NCBI GenBank assembly: GCA_037385045.1
Contig: JARRNJ010000080.1
Location: 1-10,835, forward strand
DNA: 10,835 nt
Source: JARRNJ01 sp037385045
GTDB taxonomy: Bacteria > Pseudomonadota > Gammaproteobacteria > JASBUN01
Direction of reading: 5' to 3'
Shown here: positions 1 to 6,621 of the stretch, in pieces
How the letters are laid out: each line of letters opens with the position of its first letter
Position numbering within the stretch: the stretch's first letter is position 1
The notes under the pieces: generated by a model
Seen by the model: only the letters and a program-made list of their open reading frames with translations
Databases searched by the model: none
Told to the model about the DNA's origin: nothing
Made by a program: the position numbers and the translations under genes

Positions 1-383
1 CCGGGCGGATGCAGCGTTCGGGTGGCGTGCATTGCGGCGATGGCGGTCGCCACCGCGGCCGCCTCCGCCACCCACGGGTAGTGATGCAGCAGCTTCCAGG
101 CGAGAACCCCGACGATCGCAGACACCACATGCCCGCCCACCAGGTTACGCGGCTGCGCCAGGGGGCTGCGCACGGCGCCATAGGCCAGTACCGCAGAGGC
201 GCCGAAGGAGCCGATCATCAGCGTCAGGTCGTGGCCGCTGAAGTAGTACTGGTTCAAGACGCCGCAGCCGGCGATGCCTAGAAACGCACCTACCCAGGAC
301 CAGAAGATCTCACTGTTGCTCACCCGCGGCGGGCTTCCCTTGGTGGTACCGCGCATCTTCTGCAGATACTCGCCAAAACTCAC
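1..383 (-). CDS. HPP family integral membrane protein (3' end outside window)
   Basis: This is the N-terminal 127 residues of an HPP-family membrane protein; the rest lies beyond the left edge. The start is GTG at 383-381, inside the stop of the CBS gene upstream (GTGA, 4-bp overlap), so the two are probably translationally coupled. The protein opens MSFGEYLQKM, then shows hydrophobic stretches at about residues 26-48 (IFWSWVGAFLGIAGCGVLNQ), 53-70 (GSFGASAVLAYG core), 81-99 and 104-119, and reaches the family-naming HPP motif at residues 125-127 just as the window ends. Known from the family: some HPP proteins of cyanobacteria and plastids transport nitrite, and bacterial HPP proteins are often fused to CBS domains. 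Here the CBS part is a separate upstream gene. The substrate cannot be told from this fragment. The family call is firm; a transport role is inferred. Confidence 0.88.
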   Translation of the reverse strand, partial: MSFGEYLQKMRGTTKGSPPRVSNSEIFWSWVGAFLGIAGCGVLNQYYFSGHDLTLMIGSFGASAVLAYGAVRSPLAQPRNLVGGHVVSAIVGVLAWKLLHHYPWVAEAAAVATAIAAMHATRTLHPP

Positions 384-1012
384 AACAGCTCCTCCAGATG
401 ATAGGCATGGACGAAGTCCTTGCGCAGCAACAGACCCCGAAGGCGGCCGTCACCGTCCACCACCGGCATACTGCGGCCCTCGTGGCGATGGAACGCGCTG
501 ATGATCTCGAAGAACCCGGCCTCCTCGAGGATGGTTACCGGCGGCGAGGTCATGGCTTCGCTTACCGGCGTCTCATGACAGCGGTGACTGAAGCTGTTGA
601 CGTCACTGACCAACCGCAGCAGCAGTTCCAGGAACGTGTCCGCACGCAGCCGGCGCAGATAGTCGGTTTCCGTGAGCATACCGACCAACCGCTCGTCGCT
701 GTCCACCACAGGTACCGCTTTCAACCCCTGCCGCGCCATTACCGCGGCCGCCCGCTCCAACGTCGCGTCCGGCCGCACCGGCTCGACGCCCACGCGCATC
801 AAGCTGCCGGCGTTGACGCCCGCGAACAGGCGCTGCAGCGCATGGCGGTGGGCGAGATGGTAGATTTCGCGGAAATCCGTGGTGCTGACGTCCAGGTATC
901 CGGGTATGTGCTGCATCGCGTCGAGAATGTCCTCGTCGGACAACTCGAGCTCCGGCAGCTCGTCGCCGCCGGCATGCAATGCTTTCGAGTCGAAGCCTGA
1001 GTGCTCACTCAT
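380..1012 (-). CDS. CBS-domain protein paired with HPP membrane protein
   Basis: A 210-residue soluble protein with two CBS motifs, at about residues 68-125 (ending VGMLTETDYLRRL) and 149-205 (SEAMTSPPVTILEEAGF ... GLLLRKDF). Tandem CBS motifs form a Bateman module that usually binds adenine nucleotides and controls a partner protein. The N-terminal part (about 24-60, DEDILDAMQHIPGYLDVSTT) resembles the region that precedes CBS domains in HPP-associated proteins. The ATG at 1012 follows a purine-rich stretch (GGGGGCGGGA). The stop overlaps the start of the HPP gene by 4 bp, which makes this the probable cytoplasmic regulatory subunit of that membrane protein. It is the first gene of the pair; a possible promoter lies near 1150-1180. 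The ligand is unknown. Confidence 0.88.
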   Translation of the reverse strand: MSEHSGFDSKALHAGGDELPELELSDEDILDAMQHIPGYLDVSTTDFREIYHLAHRHALQRLFAGVNAGSLMRVGVEPVRPDATLERAAAVMARQGLKAVPVVDSDERLVGMLTETDYLRRLRADTFLELLLRLVSDVNSFSHRCHETPVSEAMTSPPVTILEEAGFFEIISAFHRHEGRSMPVVDGDGRLRGLLLRKDFVHAYHLEELL

Positions 1013-1059
1013 CGCGTCCCGCCCCCATTGTTGTCGGGTGCAGCAGCGGACAATGACAA

Positions 1060-1082
1060 CGGCCCGCGAAAGCCGCGGGCCG
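1060..1082 (-). repeat. Perfect 9-bp stem-loop in the CBS-HPP leader
   Basis: Arms CGGCCCGCG (1060-1068) and CGCGGGCCG (1074-1082) pair perfectly around a 5-nt loop. If transcription starts near 1158, the hairpin is in the 5' leader, about 50 nt before the CBS start codon. No T-run follows on either strand, so it is not a standard intrinsic terminator. A role in RNA stability or control is inference. Confidence 0.55.
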
Positions 1083-1150
1083 GATCAACGCCTGGGTCCC
1101 GAATCATAGCCTCGTTCACGATCCGGCCCCGGGCCCGCATGTCCCGACAT

Positions 1151-1180
1151 TAATACATGCATATATTATACATCTATAAT
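1151..1180. promoter_or_regulatory. AT-rich promoter island with 18-bp near-palindrome
   Basis: In otherwise GC-rich DNA, 1151-1168 (TAATACATGCATATATTA) is an inverted repeat with 8 of 9 base pairs matching. A perfect TATAAT reads on the minus strand at 1170-1165, pointing at the CBS gene, and another on the plus strand at 1175-1180, pointing into the non-coding region. No good -35 hexamer sits at the usual distance from either, which would fit an activator-dependent promoter. The palindrome overlaps the minus-strand -10 and the predicted start point, a typical operator position. Regulator unknown. Confidence 0.45.
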
Positions 1181-1442
1181 AAGGGCATCAGGCCCGGCAG
1201 GCAATCCCCGCAGCGGCCTGTTTCGTGACGGCGGCGGGATGGATAGCGCCGCCAGGCATGCCGCGTGACGCCTATCGCGGCCCGCGGGACCGAGCTGAAC
1301 CCGTTGACGCGCGATAGCGCGAAGACGTTGCCCAAGTCGGTAGGCAGCCTTTTCAGAGATGCGGACTATGCAGCCTGTGGGTGACGGCGGGGTTCACGGG
1401 TGCGCCTCGTAGCCCGTCCGGCCGGTCTACCGGGCCGCAAGC

Positions 1443-1468
1443 GGTGCGCCGCCTGCGGCCGGCGCACC
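1443..1468. repeat. REP-like inverted repeat (GGTGCGCCG/CGGCGCACC)
   Basis: Nine-base arms GGTGCGCCG (1443-1451) and CGGCGCACC (1460-1468) pair perfectly around an 8-nt loop, followed by CTACC. The form resembles short palindromic intergenic elements common in proteobacteria. Only one copy is in the window, so repeat status is inferred. It lies about 140 nt past the gdh stop and could act as a 3'-end hairpin for the gdh message. Confidence 0.4.
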
Positions 1469-1514
1469 CTACCGCGCAGCGGATGCTGGAAATGCAGGGT
1501 CAGGCGGCAAAGCA

Positions 1515-1550
1515 ACGGATAAATCCGTGCACGGCGGGTCGGACCCGCCG
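1515..1550. repeat. Two adjacent inverted repeats downstream of gdh
   Basis: ACGGAT-AA-ATCCGT (1515-1528) is a 6-bp inverted repeat. CGGCGGGTC-G-GACCCGCCG (1532-1550) is a 9-bp palindrome with one central base. Both are within 90 nt of the gdh stop on the minus strand. They may form the 3' end of the gdh transcript, but there is no T-tract to support an intrinsic terminator. Confidence 0.4.
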
Positions 1551-1604
1551 GCGGTGAGTACACCAACGATGCGCCCGTCGATGCACAGACCGCGCCCGCG
1601 GAAT

Positions 1605-2948
1605 TTACGGCCAGAAGCCCCTTTCCAGCGTGACCTTCGCCAGGCGTTCGATGGCTACCACCATGGCGGCCGTTCGCAGATCAACGGAAGCCTTTTCGGT
1701 GTATGCACCGCGATCGGCATTCAGCGCATGCCAACGGCTGACGACGTCGTCCACGGCGCGGCGCATCTTGGTCTTCAGCTTGCCGTTGACTTCGGCCAGC
1801 TCCCATTGCTCGTTCTCGATGTTCTGCACCCACTCAAAATAGCTGACCGTGACGCCGCCGGCGTTGGCCACGATGTCGGGAAGCACCGGAATTCCCGCTG
1901 CGTGAAGAATCTCATCGGCCGCCGGCGTAACCGGGCCGTTGGCCGCCTCGACGATCAGACCCGCCTTGACGCGGCCGGCGTTTTCCTGATGTATGGCGTT
2001 GCTCAGTGCCGCCGGAATCAGAATGTCGCATTCGAGCTCCAGCAACGCTTCGTTGGAAATGCTCAGGGTACCCGGCAAACCCACCAGCGTTCCGTGAACC
2101 CGCTTGTGCGCCAACGCGGCAGCCAGATCGACGCCGTCCTGGTGAAAAATCCCGCCCTGGGAGTCGCTCACCGCCACCACCACTGCGCCAGCGGTCTGAA
2201 ACAGACGCGCCGCCACCGCGCCGACGTTGCCGAATCCCTGGATCGCCACCCGGGCGCCCTTGAGCGTATCGCGTCCCGCAACCACCCGTTTGGCCAGCAA
2301 CCGTTCGGTGGCGTCGAGCACGCCGCGGCCGGTGGCCTCAAGACGGCCCTCCGATCCGCCCATGTCCAACGGCTTGCCGGTGACCACCGGCAGATTGTTG
2401 CGCCCCGGATGCATGATGTCATAGGTGTCATAGATCCAGGCCATGGTCTGCTCATCGGTGTACAGATCAGGGGCGGGAATGTCGGTGTGCGGACCGATGT
2501 TGTCGCCCAGTTCGGTAATGAACCGGCGGGTAACGCGGCGCACCTCCGCCGAGCTGAGCGCCTTCACATCACAGGCAACGCCGCCCTTGGCGCCCCCGAA
2601 CGGCACATCGATCAGCGCGCACTTCCACGTCATCAGCGCGGCCAGGAACCGCACCTCGTCCACCGTGACGTCGGGATGATAACGGATACCGCCCTTGCCC
2701 GCTCCGAGGACGCGGTTGTGCAGCACGCGGTGGCCGTCAAAGATGCGCACCGAACCGTCGTCCATCTGCACCGGAAAACAGACACTGATGGTGCGCTTCG
2801 GCGCCCGCAGGAATCCAAACAGCTCGCGCGTCATCCCATTGAGGTGGGTTAATGTCCGCTGCAGGCGCAGCTCGCTGATGTGCAGCGGCTTCAGGTTCTC
2901 GGTCTGCGGCGCTGGTTTCGGATCTTTGTTGTCGGCGCTCTCGTCCAT
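1605..2948 (-). CDS. gdhA: Glutamate dehydrogenase (Glu/Leu/Phe/Val dehydrogenase family)
   Basis: A 447-residue cytoplasmic amino-acid dehydrogenase of the hexameric type, which interconverts glutamate and 2-oxoglutarate plus ammonia using NAD(P). The catalytic core is intact: GAGKGGIRYHP with Lys85, MTWKCA with Lys109, PFGGAKGG with Lys121, and the catalytic aspartate region DIPAPDLYTDE with Asp161. The C-terminal Rossmann domain carries VAIQGFGNVG (GxGxxG at about 238-243), followed by EAANGPVTP (about 334-342) and NAGGVTVSYFEW (about 362-373). Length is normal for the family. The ATG at 2948 lacks a strong Shine-Dalgarno; the first 20 residues are polar and variable. Cofactor preference (NAD or NADP) cannot be read safely, although Asp262 after the second beta strand (VAVSDSQGG) may favour NAD. 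It is a single gene, divergent from the LEA-like gene. gdhA rather than gudB or another name is a convention here. Confidence 0.92.
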   Translation of the reverse strand: MDESADNKDPKPAPQTENLKPLHISELRLQRTLTHLNGMTRELFGFLRAPKRTISVCFPVQMDDGSVRIFDGHRVLHNRVLGAGKGGIRYHPDVTVDEVRFLAALMTWKCALIDVPFGGAKGGVACDVKALSSAEVRRVTRRFITELGDNIGPHTDIPAPDLYTDEQTMAWIYDTYDIMHPGRNNLPVVTGKPLDMGGSEGRLEATGRGVLDATERLLAKRVVAGRDTLKGARVAIQGFGNVGAVAARLFQTAGAVVVAVSDSQGGIFHQDGVDLAAALAHKRVHGTLVGLPGTLSISNEALLELECDILIPAALSNAIHQENAGRVKAGLIVEAANGPVTPAADEILHAAGIPVLPDIVANAGGVTVSYFEWVQNIENEQWELAEVNGKLKTKMRRAVDDVVSRWHALNADRGAYTEKASVDLRTAAMVVAIERLAKVTLERGFWP

Positions 2949-3202
2949 TCTGGGGCACCCGGTTTGTCATTTGTATTCAATGGGTCACATGGCCGCCGCG
3001 GACGCGGGAGTTGCGTCAACGGAAGCCGGCCACCAAGGCAACGGTACAGGATAAGCCACGACAAGAACAGCACACCCGCCCGACCCCGGCGTTGCCGCTG
3101 CGCACTGCAGGCCCGCGGGCCGGGCCCGACACACTGGCCCACAGTGCCGACATCGACAATACTGTAGATAGAGCTGGCCGATGGTAGCCGTGGAGGGCTG
3201 CC
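2949..3202. other. Divergent intergenic region between gdh and LEA-like gene
   Basis: The region must hold the promoters of gdh (minus) and the lipoprotein gene (plus). I found no hexamer pair close to consensus on either strand. GACAATACTGTAGATAG (about 3153-3170) is the most promoter-like stretch for the plus gene, and a GGAGGG Shine-Dalgarno at 3192-3197 precedes the GTG at 3203. Confidence 0.35.
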
Positions 3203-3784
3203 GTGACGCGCCTCAATCACGCCCGCGGGGAATCAATGGTGACTGCCATTCGCTTCATGTTGGCCGTATTGGCTGCGCTGCTGCTGGCAGGATGCGCAGG
3301 TCTTATGCTGCGCGAACCGCTGCGCGTCAGCGTCGCCGGCCTGGAGCCGCTGCCCGGCGAAGGGCTGGAGGCTCGCTTTGCGGTCAAACTGCGCATTCAG
3401 AACCCCAACGAAACGGCCATCGACTTCGACGGAGTGGCCCTGGACCTGGCATTGAACGGCAAACATTTCGCCAGCGGCGTCAGCGACCAGCCTGGCGCCA
3501 TACCGCGCTATGGGGAGACGGTGATCACCGTCCCGGTCACCGTACCAATCACGGCCATCGTGCGCCAACTGCTGGGAATGAGCCACGCCCGCCCCACCGA
3601 CAAGATCAGCTATCACTTGCGCGGCCACCTCGGCGGCGTCGGGCTGGGTGGTGTACGATTTGAAAGCCACGGCGAACTGGTGCTGCCGTCGGCGGAGGGG
3701 CGCCGGGAACGGAACGGCACCGCCAACCCGGCATCAGCCGCTACCGCATCCCCGGGGCCAATATACCGGTTAAGCAAATCATGA
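3203..3784 (+). CDS. LEA14/WHy-domain-like lipoprotein
   Basis: A 193-residue predicted lipoprotein. A hydrophobic leader ends in the lipobox LLLAGC, with the acylated cysteine at residue 31 counted from this start. The mature part resembles the LEA type 2 (WHy, water-stress) fold: RVSVAGLEPLPGEGLEARF, then LRIQNPNETAIDFDGVALDL with the characteristic N-P-N, and further beta-rich sequence to about residue 160. These domains are linked to desiccation or stress tolerance; the function of bacterial lipoprotein forms is poorly known. GTG 3203 is chosen because GGAGGG lies 5 nt upstream; ATG 3236 (MVTAIRFMLAVLAALLLAGC) would give a more typical signal peptide but has a weaker site. The last ~30 residues are low-complexity Ala/Ser/Arg. 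The stop overlaps that of the convergent PilZ gene. Outer-membrane sorting is likely but not proven. Confidence 0.8.
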   Translation: MTRLNHARGESMVTAIRFMLAVLAALLLAGCAGLMLREPLRVSVAGLEPLPGEGLEARFAVKLRIQNPNETAIDFDGVALDLALNGKHFASGVSDQPGAIPRYGETVITVPVTVPITAIVRQLLGMSHARPTDKISYHLRGHLGGVGLGGVRFESHGELVLPSAEGRRERNGTANPASAATASPGPIYRLSKS

Positions 3785-4120
3785 GCGGCCGCCGGACCGC
3801 ACCGCAACAGACGCTTGCATTTCGACCGCTCCCGTAAGCTGCAGCCAGTCGCAATCCTCGATCCAGAGCAGACCGATCTCGTTGCGGCACACCCGGACGA
3901 CGAAGCCGCGGATGCGCAACGGCCGTGTCCAGGATACATCCGCCGCCGGCGGTAGTATCACGTCGACCACATTACTCGGCGGTGGCGTGCCGCTCGTCAC
4001 CGTCAGGCATGCACCGGTTGCGCTCACGTCTTTGGTGATCGCCTGGCGGACAACGCCGTCGGGCGTGCGTAGCAAGGCGGTCAGTTGAAGTGGATCTCGG
4101 TGCGCGCAGCGATGTTCCAT
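3779..4120 (-). CDS. Single-domain PilZ protein (probable c-di-GMP receptor)
   Basis: A 113-residue protein consisting of one PilZ domain. Both c-di-GMP-binding elements are present: RxxxR (Arg4-Cys-Ala-His-Arg8) and DxSxxG (Asp31-Val-Ser-Ala-Thr-Gly36). Later strands include LRIRGFVVRV and EIGLLWIE, as in PilZ beta barrels. ATG 4120 is chosen because a perfect GGAGG (plus-strand CCTCC, 4127-4131) sits 6 nt upstream; a TTG two codons earlier is less likely. It is cytoplasmic with no membrane segment. Known family role: binding of cyclic di-GMP to alter motility, polysaccharide secretion or transcription. The target cannot be told from the neighbours. It converges on the lipoprotein gene with a 6-bp overlap of coding ends. 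Confidence 0.85.
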   Translation of the reverse strand: MEHRCAHRDPLQLTALLRTPDGVVRQAITKDVSATGACLTVTSGTPPPSNVVDVILPPAADVSWTRPLRIRGFVVRVCRNEIGLLWIEDCDWLQLTGAVEMQASVAVRSGGRS

Positions 4121-4452
4121 GGACAACCTCCAGAGCGGGCAAGGTCAGCTGCGATGGCCGATCGCGCCCGACGTTGTTCGCGTGTACCCGGGTCGGGGCC
4201 GGGCCGTATCTGTCACCACATGGTGTTTGGCCCGCGGCATTCACTCGGCGGCAGACACCGGCATCGCATGCGTCCAGCCCGGCCTGCCCCCTTCGCGGAC
4301 ATCTCTCGGTACATTGATAGCCGATCGATCGGGCGCCCGCAGTAACGCAAGTCACAACCGGCGTCGATCCGCGTGGCAGGCCGTCGGTGAGTGAATATCC
4401 AAATGCCGAAGCACACCAGTGGAGCCGGTCGCCAACCGATTCCCTCGCACGC
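4121..4452. other. Region upstream of the PilZ gene and downstream of the first Crp gene
   Basis: No gene supported. It holds the PilZ Shine-Dalgarno (4127-4131), a short inverted repeat CACCA-CA-TGGTG (4214-4225) and a 12-bp palindrome CCGATCGATCGG (4321-4332). No T-run terminator is seen after the regulator gene. The long open frames here have unusual composition, no recognisable motif and no ribosome binding site. Confidence 0.45.
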
Positions 4453-5178
4453 TCACCCGGCACCTGCAGCCCCGTACCACTGCGCAATCCGTAGCAGCGT
4501 TTCGAAGTCCAGTACGCGCCACGTCCCATCCCGCCTGTCGAGCACGCCTTGGCGCTTCAGCGCGGCCAGCAATCGGTTGACCACCACGCGTACGGACCCG
4601 ATCATGAACGCCAGTTCCTCGTCGGGAAGATTCCCGATCAGACACTCTGCCCCAGCCGCAGCGTCTCCGCCGCCTCCAAAATAGCGCACGAAAAGACGGG
4701 CCAGACGGGTCATGGTATCGTGCAAGGCAAGATCACCCGCGAGTTCCGCAAGCGTGTGCATGTGCCGGGCCGTGTATCGGCGCGCAGCATCGCGGAACGC
4801 CGGAAGAGACCCGGCCCATCCGTTCCACAGCTCGTGAGGTCCCGACAGGGCGGTGACATGGTCCAGCGTTTCCGTGCTGGCGCCGCCCAAGCGGGCATCG
4901 AGCAGGCTCTCCAAACCGAACACGGCGCCGGGACCGTGGACAAAGAATGTCAACGCGCGGCCGCTGCAGGGATTGTGCTGTGCGACTTTGACGCGCCCGT
5001 TGATCAGCAGGTAAAGACGGTTGACCGGCTCGTGCGGGCGCACGACAACCTTGTGTCGCGGCCAGCGTTCCACCTTCAGTTTGCCGGCCATGCTCCGGAC
5101 CATGTTGGGCTGCAGGCCGCCGAACAGCGAACTGTTAGCTAGCACCTCCATGGCGGTGTTCCAATCGATTGAATCCAT
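4453..5178 (-). CDS. Crp/Fnr-family transcriptional regulator (copy 1)
   Basis: A 241-residue regulator with an N-terminal cyclic-nucleotide-binding-type beta barrel (about 18-110; VNRLYLLINGRVKVAQ), a dimer helix (about 130-160) and a C-terminal Crp-type winged helix-turn-helix (about 160-230). ATG 5178 follows CAGGAGT at 8 nt. The recognition helix reads SVRVVVNRLLAALK (195-208). By eye-alignment to Fnr (TVETISRLL), the arginine is kept (Arg202) but the Glu and Ser that read TTGAT are Val and Asn. No cluster of N-terminal cysteines is present, so it is not an Fnr-type iron-sulfur sensor, and the canonical cAMP-pocket G-E...R-S/T is not evident (FGLESLLDARLGG). The signal is therefore unknown. 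It aligns without gaps to the regulator at 5564-6322, with about half the residues identical by hand count. Its own promoter is likely in the 385-nt gap upstream. Confidence 0.88.
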   Translation of the reverse strand: MDSIDWNTAMEVLANSSLFGGLQPNMVRSMAGKLKVERWPRHKVVVRPHEPVNRLYLLINGRVKVAQHNPCSGRALTFFVHGPGAVFGLESLLDARLGGASTETLDHVTALSGPHELWNGWAGSLPAFRDAARRYTARHMHTLAELAGDLALHDTMTRLARLFVRYFGGGGDAAAGAECLIGNLPDEELAFMIGSVRVVVNRLLAALKRQGVLDRRDGTWRVLDFETLLRIAQWYGAAGAG

Positions 5179-5563
5179 CAGCCGAAACTCCTGGTAACTG
5201 CCCGGGTTCCGGTGCTCCTCCTGCGGAAACGTCTGCTGTGCGACGCGGCGGCCGCCGCTGGTCCGTCGTGGATGCGGCCAATCTTTGGATTGCGTGCAAA
5301 CATTTTGGTGCGCATTTCTCCGGGGCGTTTGCAAAGGACAATCGTGCGGCACGCGGCTTGACGCCCGGAGACGCCGAAAGCCGTATGTCCGGCTGTAGTC
5401 AACAGGGAATTGGATAAGCGGAGTTTATGTGGCGGGCATCGCTGTCCGGTATAACTCAAGTTACACTTGCCCGCCGCCGGCGCATCCCGGATCCTGCCGC
5501 TCGCGCTTGGAAAAACATTTTGACAACGTTGAGTCGACCACCCGGTACAACGGGAGGCCAGGC
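5179..5563. other. Intergenic region upstream of Crp/Fnr copy 1
   Basis: No gene supported. The gap carries a perfect inverted repeat CAAGT-TAC-ACTTG (5457-5469), directly upstream (minus strand) of a -10-like TTATAC (5454-5449), and an AT-rich patch near 5512-5530 with the 8-bp palindrome CAACGTTG (5524-5531). The long leader (about 260 nt if transcription starts near 5442) has no recognised structure. The AGGAG Shine-Dalgarno lies at about 5188-5192. Confidence 0.4.
5449..5469 (-). promoter_or_regulatory. Candidate promoter/operator of Crp/Fnr copy 1
   Basis: On the minus strand CAAGTGTAACTTG (5469-5457), a 5-bp-arm palindrome with a 3-nt centre, is followed two bases later by TTATAC (5454-5449), a possible -10. 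No -35 matches. An operator centred about 20 nt before the start point would overlap the polymerase site, which suits repression or self-control. This is inference. Confidence 0.3.
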
Positions 5564-6322
5564 TTAACGGGGAGGGAAATGTGAGGCGCAAGGCGGTCCG
5601 GCTGATGGATCGCCCACGTGCCGTTCCGCCTTGCGCAGCAATTTTTCCAGGTTCAGTACGCGCAACTTGCCGCCTTGAGTATCGACGATACCTTCGCGTT
5701 TGAGTTCGGCGAGCAACCGGTTCACCACCACGCGTACGGTCCCGATCATGTGGGCCAACTCCTCGTGCGGCAAATCCTGAATGAGATTGGCGCGCGCCGA
5801 CGCAGCCTCATCGACACCGTCGAAATAGTGCAGGATCAAATGGGCGAGCCGCGTCATCGTGTCGTGCAGGGCGAGGTCGCCGGCCAAATCGGCAAGGTGG
5901 CGCATCTGCCTGTCGACATAGGCGCTGACCGCCTGGCGAAATTCCGGATAGGCCTGCAGCCAGCTTGTCCACACCCGGGATGGCCCGGACAGCGCAGCCA
6001 CCGAGTCCAGGGTCTCCGCCGATACCTCGTGCTTGCGTCCGTCCAGCAGGCTGATCACGTTGAAACCATCGCCCGGCCCCAACAGGAAAAGCGTCACCTC
6101 CCTCGCGGTTCGCAGATTTTGCCGGGTAATCTTTACACGCCCCTCGATCACCACATAAAACCGATCCACGGTCTGTTGGGGGCTCATCACCGCGCAGTGG
6201 CGCGGCCAGCGCTCCAGCTTCAGCGCAGCCAACATCTCATTCAATGTTGCAGGTGAAATACCCTTTAACAGCGGGCTGGCCGCCAGGACGGCGATAGCCT
6301 TTTCCCGATCCAAAGCATCCAT
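5564..6322 (-). CDS. Crp/Fnr-family transcriptional regulator (copy 2)
   Basis: A 252-residue regulator with the same domain order as its neighbour at 4453-5178: effector barrel (about 18-110, VDRFYVVIEGRVKI), dimer helix, then a Crp-type helix-turn-helix (about 160-232) with recognition helix TVRVVVNRLLAELK (195-208). The two proteins align without a gap for about 232 residues, with identical blocks ALHDTMTRLA (151-160), LPxEELAxMIG and VRVVVNRLLA. The ATG (6322) follows a GGGAGG Shine-Dalgarno 4 nt upstream; the reading frame extends further upstream only by chance. It lacks Fnr-type cysteines and a clear cAMP-binding signature, so its signal is unknown. It has a 20-residue C-terminal tail (VGDPSAGPPCASHFPPR) absent from copy 1. 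The 385-nt gap between the copies argues against one simple operon. Confidence 0.88.
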   Translation of the reverse strand: MDALDREKAIAVLAASPLLKGISPATLNEMLAALKLERWPRHCAVMSPQQTVDRFYVVIEGRVKITRQNLRTAREVTLFLLGPGDGFNVISLLDGRKHEVSAETLDSVAALSGPSRVWTSWLQAYPEFRQAVSAYVDRQMRHLADLAGDLALHDTMTRLAHLILHYFDGVDEAASARANLIQDLPHEELAHMIGTVRVVVNRLLAELKREGIVDTQGGKLRVLNLEKLLRKAERHVGDPSAGPPCASHFPPR

Positions 6323-6621
6323 TATGCCTCCCCCCGTGGTCCCGCTCCGCGACACCCCGCGAGCGGCATCGGCACTAGGACAAGTCGCAACAAAGTTTAT
6401 TGAGTTTAGCACGATACCCGCTTCCGGCCTCCATGCGCCGGCCCGGCAGACGCACGTCAAAAATCGCCCGCAGCCGAGGGTACCCGGTTGACCCAGCGGC
6501 GCAGGCGCCTTCGCTGAGCGGGCGACGTCGGGCGTTGCCGCGGGAAACCCGGTTCAACTGGTTCCAGGGCATGGGCGCCCGTACCGCAAGCCAACCGCCA
6601 ACGGCTCTCCGCGGCTGCCCT

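Larger units (their letters stand above)
1013..1604. other. 592-base non-coding region between CBS gene and gdh
   Basis: No convincing gene is seen on either strand. Near the CBS gene it holds a leader hairpin (1060-1082) and an AT-rich island (about 1146-1182) that probably contains the CBS-HPP promoter. Near gdh it holds three inverted repeats (1443-1468, 1515-1528, 1532-1550). The middle, 1183-1440, is GC-rich and shows nothing I can assign. Confidence 0.6.

Noticed and set aside
398..1000. 200-codon plus-strand frame opposite the CBS gene
   Set aside because: Antisense shadow; the CBS protein on the minus strand is clear.
1527..2852. 441-codon open frame on the plus strand, antisense to gdh
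   Set aside because: It is the shadow of a high-GC gene on the other strand: His/Arg/Gln-rich, no domain, while the minus frame has a complete set of glutamate dehydrogenase motifs.
3972..4529. 185-codon minus-strand frame between the regulator and PilZ genes
   Set aside because: It overlaps the ends of both real genes in another frame, is Arg/Cys-rich and has no RBS or recognisable domain.
5519..5524. TTGACA on the plus strand as a -35 element
   Set aside because: No -10 at 16-18 bases and no plus-strand gene downstream.
5178..5591. 137-codon minus-strand frame in the gap before the first Crp gene
   Set aside because: No domain or RBS, and it overlaps the regulator start; better read as a regulatory gap.
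6322..6460. Upstream extension of the second regulator to a TTG start
   Set aside because: The extra 46 residues are not like the family, while the internal ATG has a strong GGAGG site and aligns exactly with the start of the other copy.
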